From Adiantum capillus-veneris (taxonomy: Eukaryota > Streptophyta > Polypodiopsida > Polypodiales > Pteridaceae), in assembly GCA_014529385.2 (NCBI GenBank), contig CM043965.1, positions 59,483,433 through 59,547,432 of the forward strand: a stretch of 64,000 bases of DNA, in the 5' to 3' direction. The notes under the pieces are model-generated. The model saw only the letters and a program-made list of their open reading frames with translations. It was not told the DNA's origin and did not search any database. Every line of letters starts with the position of its first letter. Within the stretch, counting starts at the first letter, position 1. Shown piece by piece: positions 44,840 through 57,337 of the stretch. Made by a program: the position numbers and the translations under genes.

Positions 44840-46590
44840 CTTGGGCACCCTCTTGTTGTATGTGGTTAGCATTACAATTGGGATAGCTGGAATGTAATGA
44901 TTTGTTTTTTATTTTTACTAATATTGAGTTGATGTTGTGTAATTTATAATTATAGGTACCGAGGAGAAGACGCCAACAATAGAATAATTCTCAATCATCT
45001 ACTTTTGTATAGCATTGTAATCATCATTCTAATAATTTGATATGGCTAGATTGTACACATCAAGCAATTCCAAAGAGCAAGCGAGATTTTTCGAGCAAAT
45101 AAAAAATCAAGAAAACTATTTCAATCAAAGCTCAAGGAGCTTAAGTAGCCTTGCCACCTCTAATAGCATTTCGACTTGATTAAACACCATAGTATCTTAG
45201 AGAGCTCATCCTAAGCAAACCCATATAGAAGCCATCTGAAATGAAGTTTGAGTAAGAAGAAATGGACAAATCAACATGTTAGCACAACCAAAGAAATTTC
45301 CATTGTAGAAATCTCACTCAATTTTGAAAACATGGTCCACACTACATAGACAATAGTATTTGGTTGATCAACTCTTCATATCTAGATGATGCCTCTAGTG
45401 AGTCTATGTGCTAGTGCATTATGGTTAGGAAGGGAAAAGACACATGAAAGTTACAACAAAGAGAGGCAAAAGAAGGCTATCCTTGCAGACCTTTGTTGGG
45501 ATGACACCGTCATTGTCTTTCAGAAGAATATTCCTTTCTTTTGTCACCTTGAGAAAGAAAAATGGAAGAGCATATCCATGATTACACTTTTCTTAATCCC
45601 CCCGTTAGGTTCGTGTCACTCGGGCGCCCACCCTAGTATTTCTCTGTTTTTGGGGCCATAATTGTTTTGTCTCATCAAGTCTTTAAATACAAGTTGCTCA
45701 TTTTAGCAGCAAATTGTGGTTGCTGAGGTTGTAGAGATTTCATTTTCTATGATGATTGTCAAATATCAATTTCCATAATATTGTCCTATGATGCCTTTTA
45801 TAGTTGGTTAGCCTTGAGAAGTTGGTTGAGTGGTTCAAGTTTCCCCTCTAACAAAGGAGTTTATGGTGTCCCTCTAACATGTCTTGGAGGAAAACTTTTT
45901 TTTTGTGTAAATTGTCATGGTCCTCCACCTTAACATAGCGGGCTCGCCGTCCTTGCCCAGGTGTGAGATCCATCTTAATTGATGATGTCAATTGTCATAC
46001 ATAGCAACTCGAGCTTAATTTCCATTAAAGATTCTCCACCACATGATACTCTAGCAACCCACATTCGTAGGACATTTGCATGGATGGAATTCTTAACAAG
46101 ACTCGACATTAGATGTGGTGGTGGTAGACCTTGCGAGTAGAGACATGAGTAGGTATGTTGATAGCTACCACCTTCGCCATGGCCAAAAGGCTAGTGATGC
46201 AAAGACTATTGTTGAGGAGTGAGAGGTTTTTGTTAGTAGGGGTGTTGTAATGTGCATGGTTGCACACCAAGCTGCCTAGTGATGGCTCGGATAAAGGGAG
46301 ATAGCCATGGGTGAACGGGTTTACAAGATTTTTAGAACTTGAGAGAGAGAGAGAGAGACAAGGGCTTGCTCTTCTTCATTCCATATTTGTTGCACACATC
46401 ATCGCAGTCTCTTTGCACGTTGGTGGTTGCCCGTACCACTTAGCCTTTGTCTCCATTGGTCTCTTGGGTTTGCATTGGTTGTGCCAAATTGTTCTTGCTC
46501 GCTACAAATGTTACACCTCCCTGCCCCTTGGCTGCGTGGATTGCCTCTATCTGTGTTTTTCATAGTTTAGTAAGATTCTGAGAGGAACTT
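44840..46590. other. Unassigned spacer
   Basis: No recognisable domain or element terminus. The frames at 45,386-45,661 and 46,311-46,565 have no recognisable motif, and the latter includes a short GA run. Confidence 0.4.
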
Positions 46591-46593
46591 GGG

Positions 46594-46724
<131 letters not shown>

Positions 46725-46856
46725 CTAGCTTTGGGGCTTTGATGCTGGGGAAGGAAAATCAGTAGGCCCAGTCTGAAAAATGTCTAAGTGGGACCAATGG
46801 TTGCGTAGACAGACAATGGCCAAGGGTGACTAAATTCAACTTAATCATGGCATGAT

Positions 46857-46858
<2 letters not shown>

Positions 46859-46918
<60 letters not shown>
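46859..46918. repeat. (CT)30 microsatellite
   Basis: Uninterrupted CT run about 135 bp after the (GA)63 run. The two are complementary and could pair as a long hairpin in single strands. Confidence 0.98.
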
Positions 46919-46921
<3 letters not shown>

Positions 46922-47072
46922 CAAGTTCTTACGTAGACTCATCAAATTTTGTAGACTTCTTCCTTTCCCCTCAAACAAGTTGTACTGCGAGCTTTAATAT
47001 ACCCCTCTTAGGTCTTATGAAGCTAGAGACACTCTACTAATGGGCAAGCTCTTCTTAACCTTGCATCCACTT

Positions 47073-47073
<1 letters not shown>

Positions 47074-47154
<81 letters not shown>
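47074..47154. repeat. Compound (CT)n(CA)n microsatellite
   Basis: About 25 CT repeats followed by about 15 CA repeats. Directly downstream is a sequence with AAAGAGGTTTGAAA and GTGAAAACAGTTTG that recurs near 47,240 and 47,583. Confidence 0.97.
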
Positions 47155-47158
<4 letters not shown>

Positions 47159-47504
47159 GTTCTCGTTTAAAAGAGGTTTGAAATTTAGTGAAAACAGTTT
47201 GCGGCTCTCTATCTCACACACACGGGTGCCTTCTCGTCTGAAAGAGGTTTGAAAACTATTGAAAACAGTTTGTGATGGTTTTTAAGATTCTGAAATGCAT
47301 AAATTATAGCCAAATCCTAGCCCCATCCTGTGCAATCCATGTGAAGCATATTTCTATTTATTTGGAGGGCTCGTTCTCTAGACCCACCCATTAGTAGGGC
47401 AATCCTTGCACCCTCGACAATCGTGTGGATGTGAAAAGAGAGTGTAGACACGAGGAGCTCATGCAGGTGATGGAAAATCAACACGCAGAATGTTGGGGTC
47501 CTTG

Positions 47505-47506
<2 letters not shown>

Positions 47507-47581
<75 letters not shown>
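47507..47581. repeat. (CT)n microsatellite
   Basis: CT run of about 37 repeats, followed by GAAAGACGTCTAAAAACTCC. Confidence 0.97.
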
Positions 47582-47584
<3 letters not shown>

Positions 47585-47591
47585 GAAAGAC

Positions 47592-47652
47592 GTCTAAAAA
47601 CTCCTGAAAACAGTCCGCGGTGCCGCGGACTAGTTTGAGGAGTTTTGAGATG
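47592..47652. repeat. Nested GC-rich hairpin
   Basis: The inner arms GTCCGCGG and CCGCGGAC are two bases apart, and the outer arms AAAACTCCT and AGGAGTTTT flank them. It sits within the repeated TGAAAACAGT(T/C)(T/C)GCGG sequence next to the CT run. Confidence 0.85.
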
Positions 47653-47792
47653 CTTTAAGTTAAGCCTATAAAAAAATTGTTGTGCTACATATACTTGCTC
47701 ATAGAGAGCACATCTAGCAATGGCCGTAGGGACGTGTGTGTTCTGCACTGACAACAAGAAATGAAGCTTGCATCTGCCTCTGTGATTGCGCA

Positions 47793-47928
<136 letters not shown>

Positions 47929-48171
47929 CCCAAACCAAAAAATTGGCATACATATTGACTAGAGCACGGCCAAGCACGACACACTGTTCGGGAAAAATGT
48001 GTCTATTTCCTCTTGGCAAAGTCAAGGAAAGTATGGAAGAATTATTTTTTACAAACACTGAGTATCCTACAAGCGGTGGTAATTTCATTGAGGTCTTCAA
48101 ATGTTCATCACAATCAAGTGAGAGAAAGAGGGGGGGGAGAGAGAGAGCGTCGAGGCTGTGTACTCCCGATT

Positions 48172-48292
48172 TTTAGGTCAAAATTTGAAGTCTAAATTTC
48201 TTGGTTTTCCTAAAGGCAAGCTCAAAATCTAACCAAGATTTTACAATTTCAACTGATTAAAGTACATTGAGCCCCATATTTTTTCTAACACC
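48172..48292. repeat. Dispersed 150-bp repeat, copy D
   Basis: TTAGGTCAAAATTTGAAG, TGGTTTTCCTAAAGGCAAGC, AAAATCTAACCAAGATTTTA, then GATTAAAGTACATTGAGCCCC and TTTTTTCTAACACC. It lies just after a GA run. Confidence 0.75.
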
Positions 48293-48299
48293 GCTTTGA

Positions 48300-48560
48300 G
48301 AAAATGTAAGTGCTAGAGAGAGAAGACATGAGAGAGAGAGAGAGAGGGAGGAAGATGTGAGTACTAGACATAAAAGACATCACAAAAAGAGAGAGAAGGA
48401 ATCTTTCTAGATTTGACCAATTCTTCCTAGATTCATTCATTGCCTTTTCTATCAATAGCACATAGAGCAACAAAGGAATCTTTCTAGATTTGACCAATTC
48501 TTCCTAGATTCATTCATTGCCTTTTCTATCTATAGCACACAGAGCAACAAAGGAATCCCT
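48300..48560. repeat. Short GA runs and an 83-bp tandem duplication
   Basis: AAGGAATCTTTCTAGATTTG begins at 48,397 and again at 48,474, each followed by ACCAATTCTTCCTAGATTCA and CATAGAGCAACA/CACAGAGCAACA. The second copy differs at few positions. Confidence 0.85.
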
Positions 48561-49052
48561 TTCAGATTGGAACTCGAATCTGCTTAAGGACCCCACACCA
48601 ACCAACTCATCATGTTGTTTTATTGTTTACACAACACCCATTTAGCATAAGAAAAAAAAACTCCCACAACCCCTTCCAATCTCGCGTCCAGCTGCGTGCC
48701 AATGTCTCTACGACTTGTTAATGCCGACGAACGCATCGTCCTCATGCCATTGAGAGTTGTTGTCGTCCTCACATGGACATTTGCCACATTCCATTAGAAA
48801 CAAAATCTCCACAATTCCCACTAATAGATTTTGTTTTTCAAATTGTAGGCACATATTTTTCTCCACCAAAAATCTCTAATGATGAGATTTCTTTCTAAGG
48901 AAACTTCTAGGTTATCAACCAAACCTTTGAATTTCACAAGATTCCTAAAAAGGAATCTTATCAAATTCCATAGGCTTGTGTCACAAAGGATTTCAGTCAT
49001 CGTCTTCCACTACATGCCCTTGTGCCTAACAACTCATGAACTTGTGTGAAGG

Positions 49053-49053
49053 T

Positions 49054-49131
<78 letters not shown>

Positions 49132-49181
49132 CATTTTTTCATGTTAGGAAATGGAGTTCACAACAAGTGAGGATTTGCTTG

Positions 49182-49238
<57 letters not shown>

Positions 49239-49290
49239 TGTGTCCATTTTTGCACTTTAGGCAATGGAGTTTGTAGCCAATGAGGATTTG

Positions 49291-49321
<31 letters not shown>

Positions 49322-49353
49322 GAAGAAGAAGAAGAAGAAGAAGAAGAAGAAGA
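49053..49353. repeat. Microsatellite cluster with a duplicated spacer
   Basis: (GT)n(GA)n at 49,053-49,129, (GA)n at 49,183-49,235, (CT)n(CA)n at 49,291-49,317 and (AGA)n at 49,318-49,353. The spacers GTCCATTTTTTCATGTTAGG...GAGGATTTGCTT and GTCCATTTTTGCACTTTAGG...GAGGATTTGCTC are two copies of one unit, so microsatellite plus spacer were duplicated together. Confidence 0.93.
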
Positions 49354-49433
49354 GAGTTTTAACGTTGTAGGAAACTATCCCAAGAGACCTTAAAGATCTA
49401 GCCAATGAGGAGAGTTGAACCCAAGACTTGTAA

Positions 49434-49434
49434 T

Positions 49435-49503
<69 letters not shown>
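49434..49503. repeat. Compound (GT)n(GA)n microsatellite
   Basis: About 12 GT repeats then about 22 GA repeats. Just upstream, TTTTAACGTTGTAGGAA and TCCCAAGAGA(C/T)C (49,355-49,390) match a stretch at 57,574-57,605. Confidence 0.96.
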
Positions 49504-49506
<3 letters not shown>

Positions 49507-49869
49507 CCTCATTGGGTTGGTACACAACCATGTAGTGCAACTACTTTTCAGTCACATCAATGTAATTTTAATTTCATCCATTTTTTAAGATGAGGGATTG
49601 GTGATAGGTGGCGCTCTTACACTTGCGTTAGCCGTGGGTCCATTTAAACCGTTGTCCACACCCTCAACATGGATAGAGGGGAGGATATCTAGTTTAAAAC
49701 TAGTGTTCTATTGCTTTGAGTGTTCAACCTCTGTGGTGGGTCTCGCTCTGTTTTACCATTTTCTGGATAAAGTTTTCTCGGAGTATGGTAAGAATCCTAC
49801 ACATCTACTGAGAAACTATCCCATAAAGGGTCATGCAATAAGTGATAGCGACCACACATGAAATAAAGT

Positions 49870-50984
49870 GTAAAGAGGGGCCTCCAAATTTTGGCACCTA
49901 AATAAATTTGCAAAAAAGGTACGAATTGGACTTGTATAATGGATAAAAATAAAATAAAAATAAAAACATTTCAAGAACACTCCCATAATGTAAAAGATTG
50001 GAAGCAACTTTTGGATGACAACCTATTGCTACCGTTATAGTTGCTATTGTAATCGCAAGGAAGGCAAATCTTACCTGTCACAATCCAAGAACACAAGAAC
50101 GTTAGTGTTAGAATCACTTGGAAAGACAAGTGTCAATGACCCCTTCCCCTTGTTATTATTATCGGTGTGAGTAATTACAAAAAAAACTAACAATTAAGTA
50201 GAGATTGAGTATTGAATTAATAGAGAGAGAGAGAGAGTGTGTGTGTGTGTTAAAGATCCGAATTGTTGCAAACAAAAGCAAGGACTGAATTAGAGTGAAC
50301 CTTCACCTCATGTAATAAAAAGTTAAATATAACCCTATTACCAGGTTTTCATTTATTTTTAGATGCTTTAAAATCCAATGTTTACAATTTACAAGAAATT
50401 TTTGGTAACATCTTATTAATTTGACACCAATATTTTAAAAAAAAGAAGAAGTCATAGTCATCTCCCAAGATATCCTCACATGAGGTTTTATCGCTCAATT
50501 TAAATAGAAAAAATATCATATCCAACTAACATAAAAGCTAATCCATTCATAAGTCAAGTTTTGAGTTATTTGTTTGAACAACCATGCATGAATTTTAGTA
50601 ATAATAAATATGTGCTCTATCATTATGGATTCAAAATCGACCTAATTATGTAAAGATACAAATGAAAAAATGATCAAAAATTCAACTTTGTGGCTCAAAC
50701 CATGCTCATAAAATGTTTTCTCAAGAGATAGAGAAGGAGAGAGCTTGAGCTATTGCAAGTGCACACACACATACACACACACACAAAGATGGAGACAAAA
50801 TACGTTTTCTTTACTAACTCAAGATTGGAGGTCTACAAAACATAAGGGAAAATGAAACATAAAAGGGAAATTTGTAAAACATTCTAATGTAAACCACTAG
50901 TGAGTGAGTGAGTAGATAAGCGTGCCATCACTTCGGTAGGTAGACCAACTCAAGGTAGTACAATTGTAGTATCAATGATGAAGA
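49870..50984. other. AT-rich spacer with short microsatellites
   Basis: Contains (GA)n(GT)n at 50,222-50,251 and (CA)n near 50,760-50,785. No coding sequence was recognised. Confidence 0.5.
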
Positions 50985-51240
50985 TATGTATATCCACCCA
51001 AGCATGCCAGTGATGATGACTGTCATTGGTAGTCATCCAGGAGTCATATATGTTGAGCTTGACATCTCACCTCCCCACCTCAAGCTCATCACCATATCTT
51101 GTATGCCAAGCATTTCTTCAAATCATTGTAGTATCTCCGCTCCAAGGGCCTTCGTGAGGATATCTGCAACCTGCTCATCTATCACCACGTTGTCGTGCGG
51201 TGACATGTACATAGTGGGAATGAATGCTACAAGATCTATC
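50985..51240 (-). pseudogene. Ty1/Copia RNase H C-terminal tail relic (minus strand)
   Basis: The minus strand reads EQVADILTKALGAEILQ, a stop, then FEEMLGIQDM, the conserved end of Copia pol (EQ.AD..TKAL...F...R..LG). It is preceded by MYMSPHDNVVIDE. Only this tail is recognisable, and no LTR or polypurine tract was identified further along the minus strand. Confidence 0.65.
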
Positions 51241-51979
51241 TTGCAAATTTTTAGATACATAATTATATTTCCTATAATGTACCTATGCATACCTAAGTAT
51301 AATAATAAGTTTTCTATCTCATCCTATTCTTTATCGCAAGGGTAACATATTCTTACTTTACCATTAGAAAGTACTATGGGAAAACGTGTCAATAGCTCCG
51401 TGTCTTTAACTTGGGGCAAAAACCATTGATTATTTATTTCTACTATCTCATTATTATCTCACACTCTAGCTGGATCCTATATCTAGGGTAACTTCCAATA
51501 TATATATATTCTATGTATTTTTCATATTTTTTTAATGTTCCTTTTTAATAGCTACTAGGAAGGAATCAAATCTTAGTGGGACACTAGCTTGCATGATTTT
51601 CAAAGATACACCTGTTTTAATGCATTATTGTAAGCATGATTACAAAACTTTGCCAAGGAGCAATGTCATGCTTTCATATTGCATGAGGTGTCCATTGGAA
51701 TCAAATGAAAGTATATACTAAGGGGACCACAGGAAGACTTTTGCTGCCAAAAATGTACCCTATTTTGATGAATTTTTTACACAAGATTCAAATCCAAATT
51801 GGAAAAAGTATATAAAATGGGAGTTGTAGCTAATGAGTTGAATTTTTTGTTCCCATTTTTATTTCTTTCTTTTGAGCCAGGGTTGAGGAGCTATGATCAA
51901 AATGGTGGACCCTAGTCTGCCCACATTATGCAGTGACAACCCATTTCAAACTTTTCCAGCTCATGTTTACACTGGCTCT

Positions 51980-52080
51980 TCTCTTTCTTGTGTAACCCTT
52001 GGGGGTTCCCTTCACCTATAAAAGGAGACCTCTTCTTCCTTGTAAACCATTCACAAGATGAATTCATGAGGGAGTGTGAG
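51980..52080 (+). promoter_or_regulatory. LTR-like promoter with TATA box
   Basis: CCTATAAAAGGAGACC at about 52,015 is followed about 30-40 bp later by TTGTAAACCATTCACAAG, the layout of plant LTR promoters (compare CCTATAAAAGGAGGCC in the Copia LTR). It lies 1.4 kb upstream of the plus-strand gag at 53,419, so it is probably the LTR of that element, but LTR edges and a PBS could not be fixed. Confidence 0.4.
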
Positions 52081-52256
52081 GATTGATGCCTAATTGTACT
52101 TAGACATTAACATAAGCTTAAGCCTACACTTGCTCCTAGAGGAAGACTAGCCATTCTTGTAAGCTATCCTTGGAAGCTCAAATCTAATCAAAGAAGTTAT
52201 TGAACTTGGTGCATCAGTCAAAGTTGAAGTCTTTCATCTTCTTTTCTCTTCATCAT

Positions 52257-52680
52257 AATGGTGAATTATTTTGATATTTTGTTGGTTTCTTGTTGTTTTT
52301 GTTTTCATTTCTAATCCAACATATATCTCTAATTTCATCTCCCTTCCTAACCAAATTTATCTTTCTCACTCTTATAAAGTCATTCTTCCTAAAAATTATA
52401 GGCTCTCCTTGCTACAGGTACATCTTGCCTAAAAATTATAGGTTCTCCTTGCTACAGGTACATCAAAATGGTGAATTATTTTGATATTTTGTTGGTTTCT
52501 TGTAGTTTTTGTTTTCATCTCTAATCCAACATATACTCTAATTTCATCTCCCTTCCTAACCAAATTTTTCTCTCTCACTCTTATAAAGTCATTCTCCCTA
52601 AAAATTATAGGTTCTCCTTGCTACAGTACATCTTTTCCCGCAATATCCTTATTGCCTATGGGCAAGTATAGGGCTTGGGA
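52257..52680. repeat. About 211-bp tandem duplication in the leader
   Basis: AATGGTGAATTATTTTGATA starts at about 52,257 and 52,468, with high similarity through CCTTCCTAACCAAATTT and CCTAAAAATTATAGG. Within the first copy, the block CCTAAAAATTATAGG...CTTGCTACAGGTACATC is itself duplicated (about 52,388 and 52,427). Confidence 0.93.
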
Positions 52681-53418
52681 GGGAAACTTCTCATCACTTC
52701 ACTTCTCTCATATCTACAACTCTCACATACTATCCTAGATGAATAATCCACATGATGTGAATTTCTATTGCTTCCACTCTGTGCGATCTATTACAATTAA
52801 CGTATGGATTAGTCGTAAAATATACTTTCAACAACGTACAGTGTTTCTTTTTGGCCCAGAAACGCTCAATGAAATACTTCTTTCATCGGATCCCATCTTA
52901 CTACCCCTTATAGACTATAACTTTTCTTTTGGCATAAGTGTAGTATCTTGCTATGAACCAAGAGGATTTGTACACACAATTAATCCCAATGATTAGACAA
53001 AACACATACATTATGATAAGCACAAAATTACAATTCCAAAGAACAATTTGTAGCTTGTTTGGTCAGTAAAAGATTGAACACCATTAACTCATCTATTAAC
53101 CCTTTCATATTACCCATGATACGATACAACCATAGCCTTGATGCTTTCATCTTTGTGTTGTTTTGATATTTTCTTTTGTGTTCTTTGTTTGTGTGCAAGT
53201 GAGTGCAAGAGAGAAAGAGTGGGTCTTCTTTAATTGCTCTTTTTTCCAAACCCTAAACTGCGGGCATCCATGGTATAACTCCTTGATATAGTTTTGGAGT
53301 TCTCTCACAAACTCTCACAGCCAAAAGCTCGGTGCTTTCCTGGCAAGACCGTAAACTTCTCGACATATTTTTGGTGAACGTGGCGCAAATCTGCCAGAGT
53401 GAGAGTTTTTGGGTAACC

Positions 53419-54663
53419 ATGGGTGATCATGTTGAGCAACAGGGTATGCATTTTGACCCAGCAACAATGCAAATGTTTCAAGCATTTGCAATGTTCATAC
53501 AATAACAACATGCCATTGAAAGAAGGGATATTTCAGCAACCAAGGCCATACAAGTGATCACCAACAGAATGGATCAGTTCAATGGTAAAGATGTAACCAA
53601 GTACTTACACGAGTATGTGAAGGAGATGGATCTGCATTGCGTGTCAGAAGGTGAGATGATTCAAAGCCTTGAGCTAGTTGTTGCTCCAAAAATTAGCGAA
53701 CATGTTAGGGGAGTTAAAGATGGGCATGGGAGAAACTGGGAAGAACTCAAAGTAGCTTTAAAGGAGTAATATTTCATGGAGGACTTTGAGAGAGTGACCA
53801 AAAGGACATTCTTAGAATGGGTAGTCAAGCCAAAGCAAGGACTATCAATAATAGAGCTACTTAGGGAATTTGAGTGGCACTATGCACAACTCACCAAGAC
53901 AGAAAGGGCCACACTAAATGCAGAGAGGACATATCTTTTCTTACAAGCTGCAAGTAAAGAGTTTCAAGAAAATTTGGAGCTTCTTCTTGAAGATAAATAT
54001 GCTGAGCAAAGACTAAAGACTGACTGGAATAAAGTTGAACATGCTATCTCATTGCTTGCCAAACAACAAAGAAGAAGGGACAAGATGGTAGTAAACACTA
54101 CAAGTCCTTCCACCTCAACTTCTGACAAAATGGTAAAGCCTACTTTTATAGCTCCTAAGTTTGATGAGTCCATGCTAAATGAGCTTGTGAGGGGAATGCG
54201 TGACTTGAAGGTGAAGCTTGCAAAGCTTGAAGAAAAAGGCCAACCATCGGAGCTACTTCCTAGGCAAAGACAACAGCCCAAAGAAGGTTTTGTTAATAGA
54301 TGTATTTGGTGTGATAGTACACACCATGTAAGAAAGGATTGTGATAGTTTTAGTGATGCTTTAACAAAAGATGTTGTCTTTTTTAAGGATGGTAAAATCC
54401 ACTTAAGAGAGTCAGGTCTACCCTTGACAACTAACTTTGGGAAGGGAGGAATGAAAACCTTAGTAAGCTATGGCACATAACCATGCCACCTCTTCAGTTG
54501 AGGCAGCTACTTATGGAGTAAAAATTGAGCATCTTAGTGATGAAGAGGTGAGTGACCATCATGGTTGACTTTGGTCAAATTTCATGCAATTAACTAAAAA
54601 GGGAAAAATTACAAAAGAGATTCTACATCAAGCAGGTGATTGCATAATAGATTTTTTCCTATG
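53419..54663 (+). pseudogene. Retrotransposon gag with CCHC zinc knuckle, three or more breaks
   Basis: The frame opens MGDHVEQQGMHFDPATMQMF and runs to 54,480 with TAA stops at 53,503 and 53,767; both could come from CAA by a C-to-T change. Conserved-looking gag text includes LHEYVKEMDLHCVSEGEMIQ, WEELKVALKE, DFERVTKRTFLEWV and LLREFEWHYAQLTKTERATL. A CCHC knuckle CIWCDSTHHVRKDC lies at 54,301-54,342. Near 54,470 the frame shifts to MAHNHATSSVEAATYGVKIE and then continues past a TGA as SNFMQLTKKGKITKEILHQA to about 54,663. The type resembles Ty3/Gypsy-like Gag proteins of plants. Protease and RT are not present: similarity stops where the minus-strand ORF begins. Confidence 0.7.
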
Positions 54664-55840
54664 AAATGAACCATCCTTTCTGATCTATCACTGGATGTAC
54701 TTCTATGAGCTGGTATGTGGGCCGTTCAAACACTGATTGATCCTTTTTGTATTGTTTCCCTTTTTGGTCTAAATAGTGTGCATATGAATTATGGGTGCCA
54801 TACAAAGCTAACATCATTCTGTTTGATGTGTCCCTTAGACTCGTGAATGATTGCACACTTGTGGAAATGGATGCAAAATCATTTACAAATTTAACAGTCT
54901 TTTCAATCTTTTGTGATATCTTGACACCTTTACTAAATTCATGCAAAAATTTATTGTTCAAAGAATCAATTTTAAGCTTTTGAGGTGTCTATGCATGTTT
55001 ATGCTCATTTTGAACTTGCAGTGTTTTGAATTGTGCTTCTAATGGTAATGTAGAATCATCTGATTGCATTAAAAGTGGCGAGTTAAATGTACTTACATTG
55101 AGATTCGCATTTCCAATTTTCTTTGTACCTTGCTTGGCAGTTGATATGTCCCTGTTGTCTGGATTTCTTGGACAATCTTCAGCAAAATGTCCACCTTTTT
55201 GTCCACAATCTGAGCAATATGCCATGGCTGGTGGTATTTCATTTGGTTCTGTTATGTCGAGCTCTTGCTGAGAAGTTTCTGCTTCTATGCTTGCCAAGTT
55301 GTTGGCATCTTCTTTCAGAACACTAAGCATCAAGCTGTAGAATGCTCCATCTAGACCTTTGTACCGTCTTTGGTTTGGTTCTCCAATTAAACTGGCTTTT
55401 ATTGGTTGATCTGTTAGATCTTCTATTAGTGGCTGACCACTATAGATCTGGCCACTATAATCCATGTACAATGACCCTGATTGCATATGCACTAAATGGA
55501 TGCTTGGCGGATTTGTGCAGATTTCTGGATAAACACTTGGGTTGAGTTTTTGCACTTTTATATGCACTTCATCTTTGAGCTTGCAATACCTGGCTCCACT
55601 GAAGTCTGTGAACATCTGGGAGTTCTTTGAATCTGGCTTTACTCTGACCAATAGGATCTTGGCTCCTGTGCTGCTTTTATTGCTCATAAGATACCTATGA
55701 CCTTCTGTATTTGCATATAAGACTTTGTCTCCATTGTAGCCATCTAGCTGTAAAATCTGCTCTATTGCAGTTGTACCTGTGTTGCCACTGCTACTGGCTT
55801 GCTCTGCTATACTTGAACTCTCGGCTTGATTTGAGTCCAT
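54659..55840 (-). pseudogene. Zinc-knuckle ORF of a minus-strand Gypsy-like element (putative gag)
   Basis: The minus-strand frame starts MDSNQAESSSIAEQASSSGN, runs 283 codons to a stop at 54,989, and continues in the same frame from about 54,961 to 54,659. Readable segments are QILQLDGYNGDKVLYANTEG, KILLVRVKPDSKNSQMFTDF, PIKASLIGEPNQRRYKGLDG and, after the stop, KFVNDFASISTSVQSFTSLR. A zinc-knuckle-like motif near residue 210 reads CSDCGQKGGHFAEDC, with one residue more than the usual C-x2-C-x4-H-x4-C. It lies 3.3 kb downstream, in the minus direction, of a tRNA-Asp PBS and LTR, so gag is the natural reading. I do not recognise the protein family from the N-terminal domain. Confidence 0.6.
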
Positions 55841-57125
55841 GTTGGCTCAATCTACAAAAATTGTGAATTGGCAGATTTTGGTGTTGAATAGTAGAATTTC
55901 TGCTGCTCGTACTAGCCCCTAATATGCAATCATATGCGAGTTGTGCCCCTGTTCGTTCGATTGGAAACTAATTTCCACTGCTACACTTGCACGGGCTCGA
56001 TTCTCGCATGCAAAAATTTTGAATTTTATATGCCCTTCTACTGCTTCGAATTGGTAGTTTTGCTCACTTTTCTCGACTGATCTGATTCGCTTTGCATGGT
56101 GTGCTCGATTTGCGGTGTTTGCTCGGTGTGCGGTACTCTTTTTCGGCCTTGCTTTTGCTTTTCTGACGCTTTCTGGTTCGTTCTAGCTTTTTTTGTCTTT
56201 GTCAAGCACATTCGGCGACTTTCTTTTTATTTTTCCTAAATATTTGTAAGATTTTGATTTTTATAGTTTTTTTAGTATTTTTATGATTTTTGGAAAAATT
56301 TTGATTTTTTGCAATTTTCATGTGAATCTGTGAACTTTTTGTAAATGTTTTTTTTTCTTTTGTGAATTTTAGAATTTTTTGTGATTTATTGTGTTTTTTG
56401 GTCAATTTTGAACTTTTACGTGAATTTTCTTTTTTTTAAAGAATTTTTTGTGAGTTGTTATGACTATTTTTATGATTTATTTGTGAGATTTTTGGGTTTA
56501 TAAATATTTTTGTGAATTTATTATTTATTTGTGAGTTTTTAATGTTTTTTTTAAAAAATAAAATTTTGTGATTTTTTATTCTTTTTTTTTAAATTTTAAT
56601 TCCCTTTTATGAGTTTTTATTGTTTTTTGTGATTTTTTGTTTAATTTTTAAAGATTTAGATTTTTTGTTTTTGTGATTTTTGGATTTTGAATTTCTTTTT
56701 TTGATTTATTGGTGTTTTTTGGATTTTTTATTTAATTTTTAAAATTTTGAACTTTTTAATGTTTCTTTTGAGTGTTTTATTTGATTTATGTGAATTTTTG
56801 AAAATATAAAAAATTACTTACCCACTTACCTGGCCAGTGGCGGCAACGAGACGTTGAGCTGCTAACATTGGCACGCATGGCCGTTTAGCATGTAGCGCAG
56901 GCTGGGAAACCAAGGCGGGTGCACACGTGTGCAAAGCCACAAAGGCGGGACGCGAGGGGCCCGGGGCAGCGCAGAGCAGAGGGAGCGTGACAGCGACCCA
57001 GGGGAGAAGGTTTGTACTGCACGACAAAAAAAGGGGTGTGTGTTTGAGTAAGGAAAAAAAAGGCGAGAGAGAGGACTTGCGCGTGCAGGCGGAGAGGAGG
57101 TGAGATGAGAGTTATTAGAGGGAGA

Positions 57126-57127
<2 letters not shown>

Positions 57128-57211
<84 letters not shown>
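57128..57211. repeat. (GA)42 microsatellite
   Basis: Uninterrupted GA run in a GC-richer block at 56,820-57,300. Confidence 0.97.
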
Positions 57212-57214
<3 letters not shown>

Positions 57215-57337
57215 AGAGGTAGAGAGAATAGTGTGTGTGTGAGAGGGCGTTCACGCACTGGAGAGAGAGAGAAAGGGGGAGATAGAGAGAGAATGGGAAT
57301 CGAAAAAATAAGGGCAAACTCGAAATTCTCTCGGTTT

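Noticed and set aside
50986-51345. Plus-strand frame of 119 codons
   Set aside because: The minus strand carries the recognisable Copia RNase H tail, so the plus frame is its shadow.
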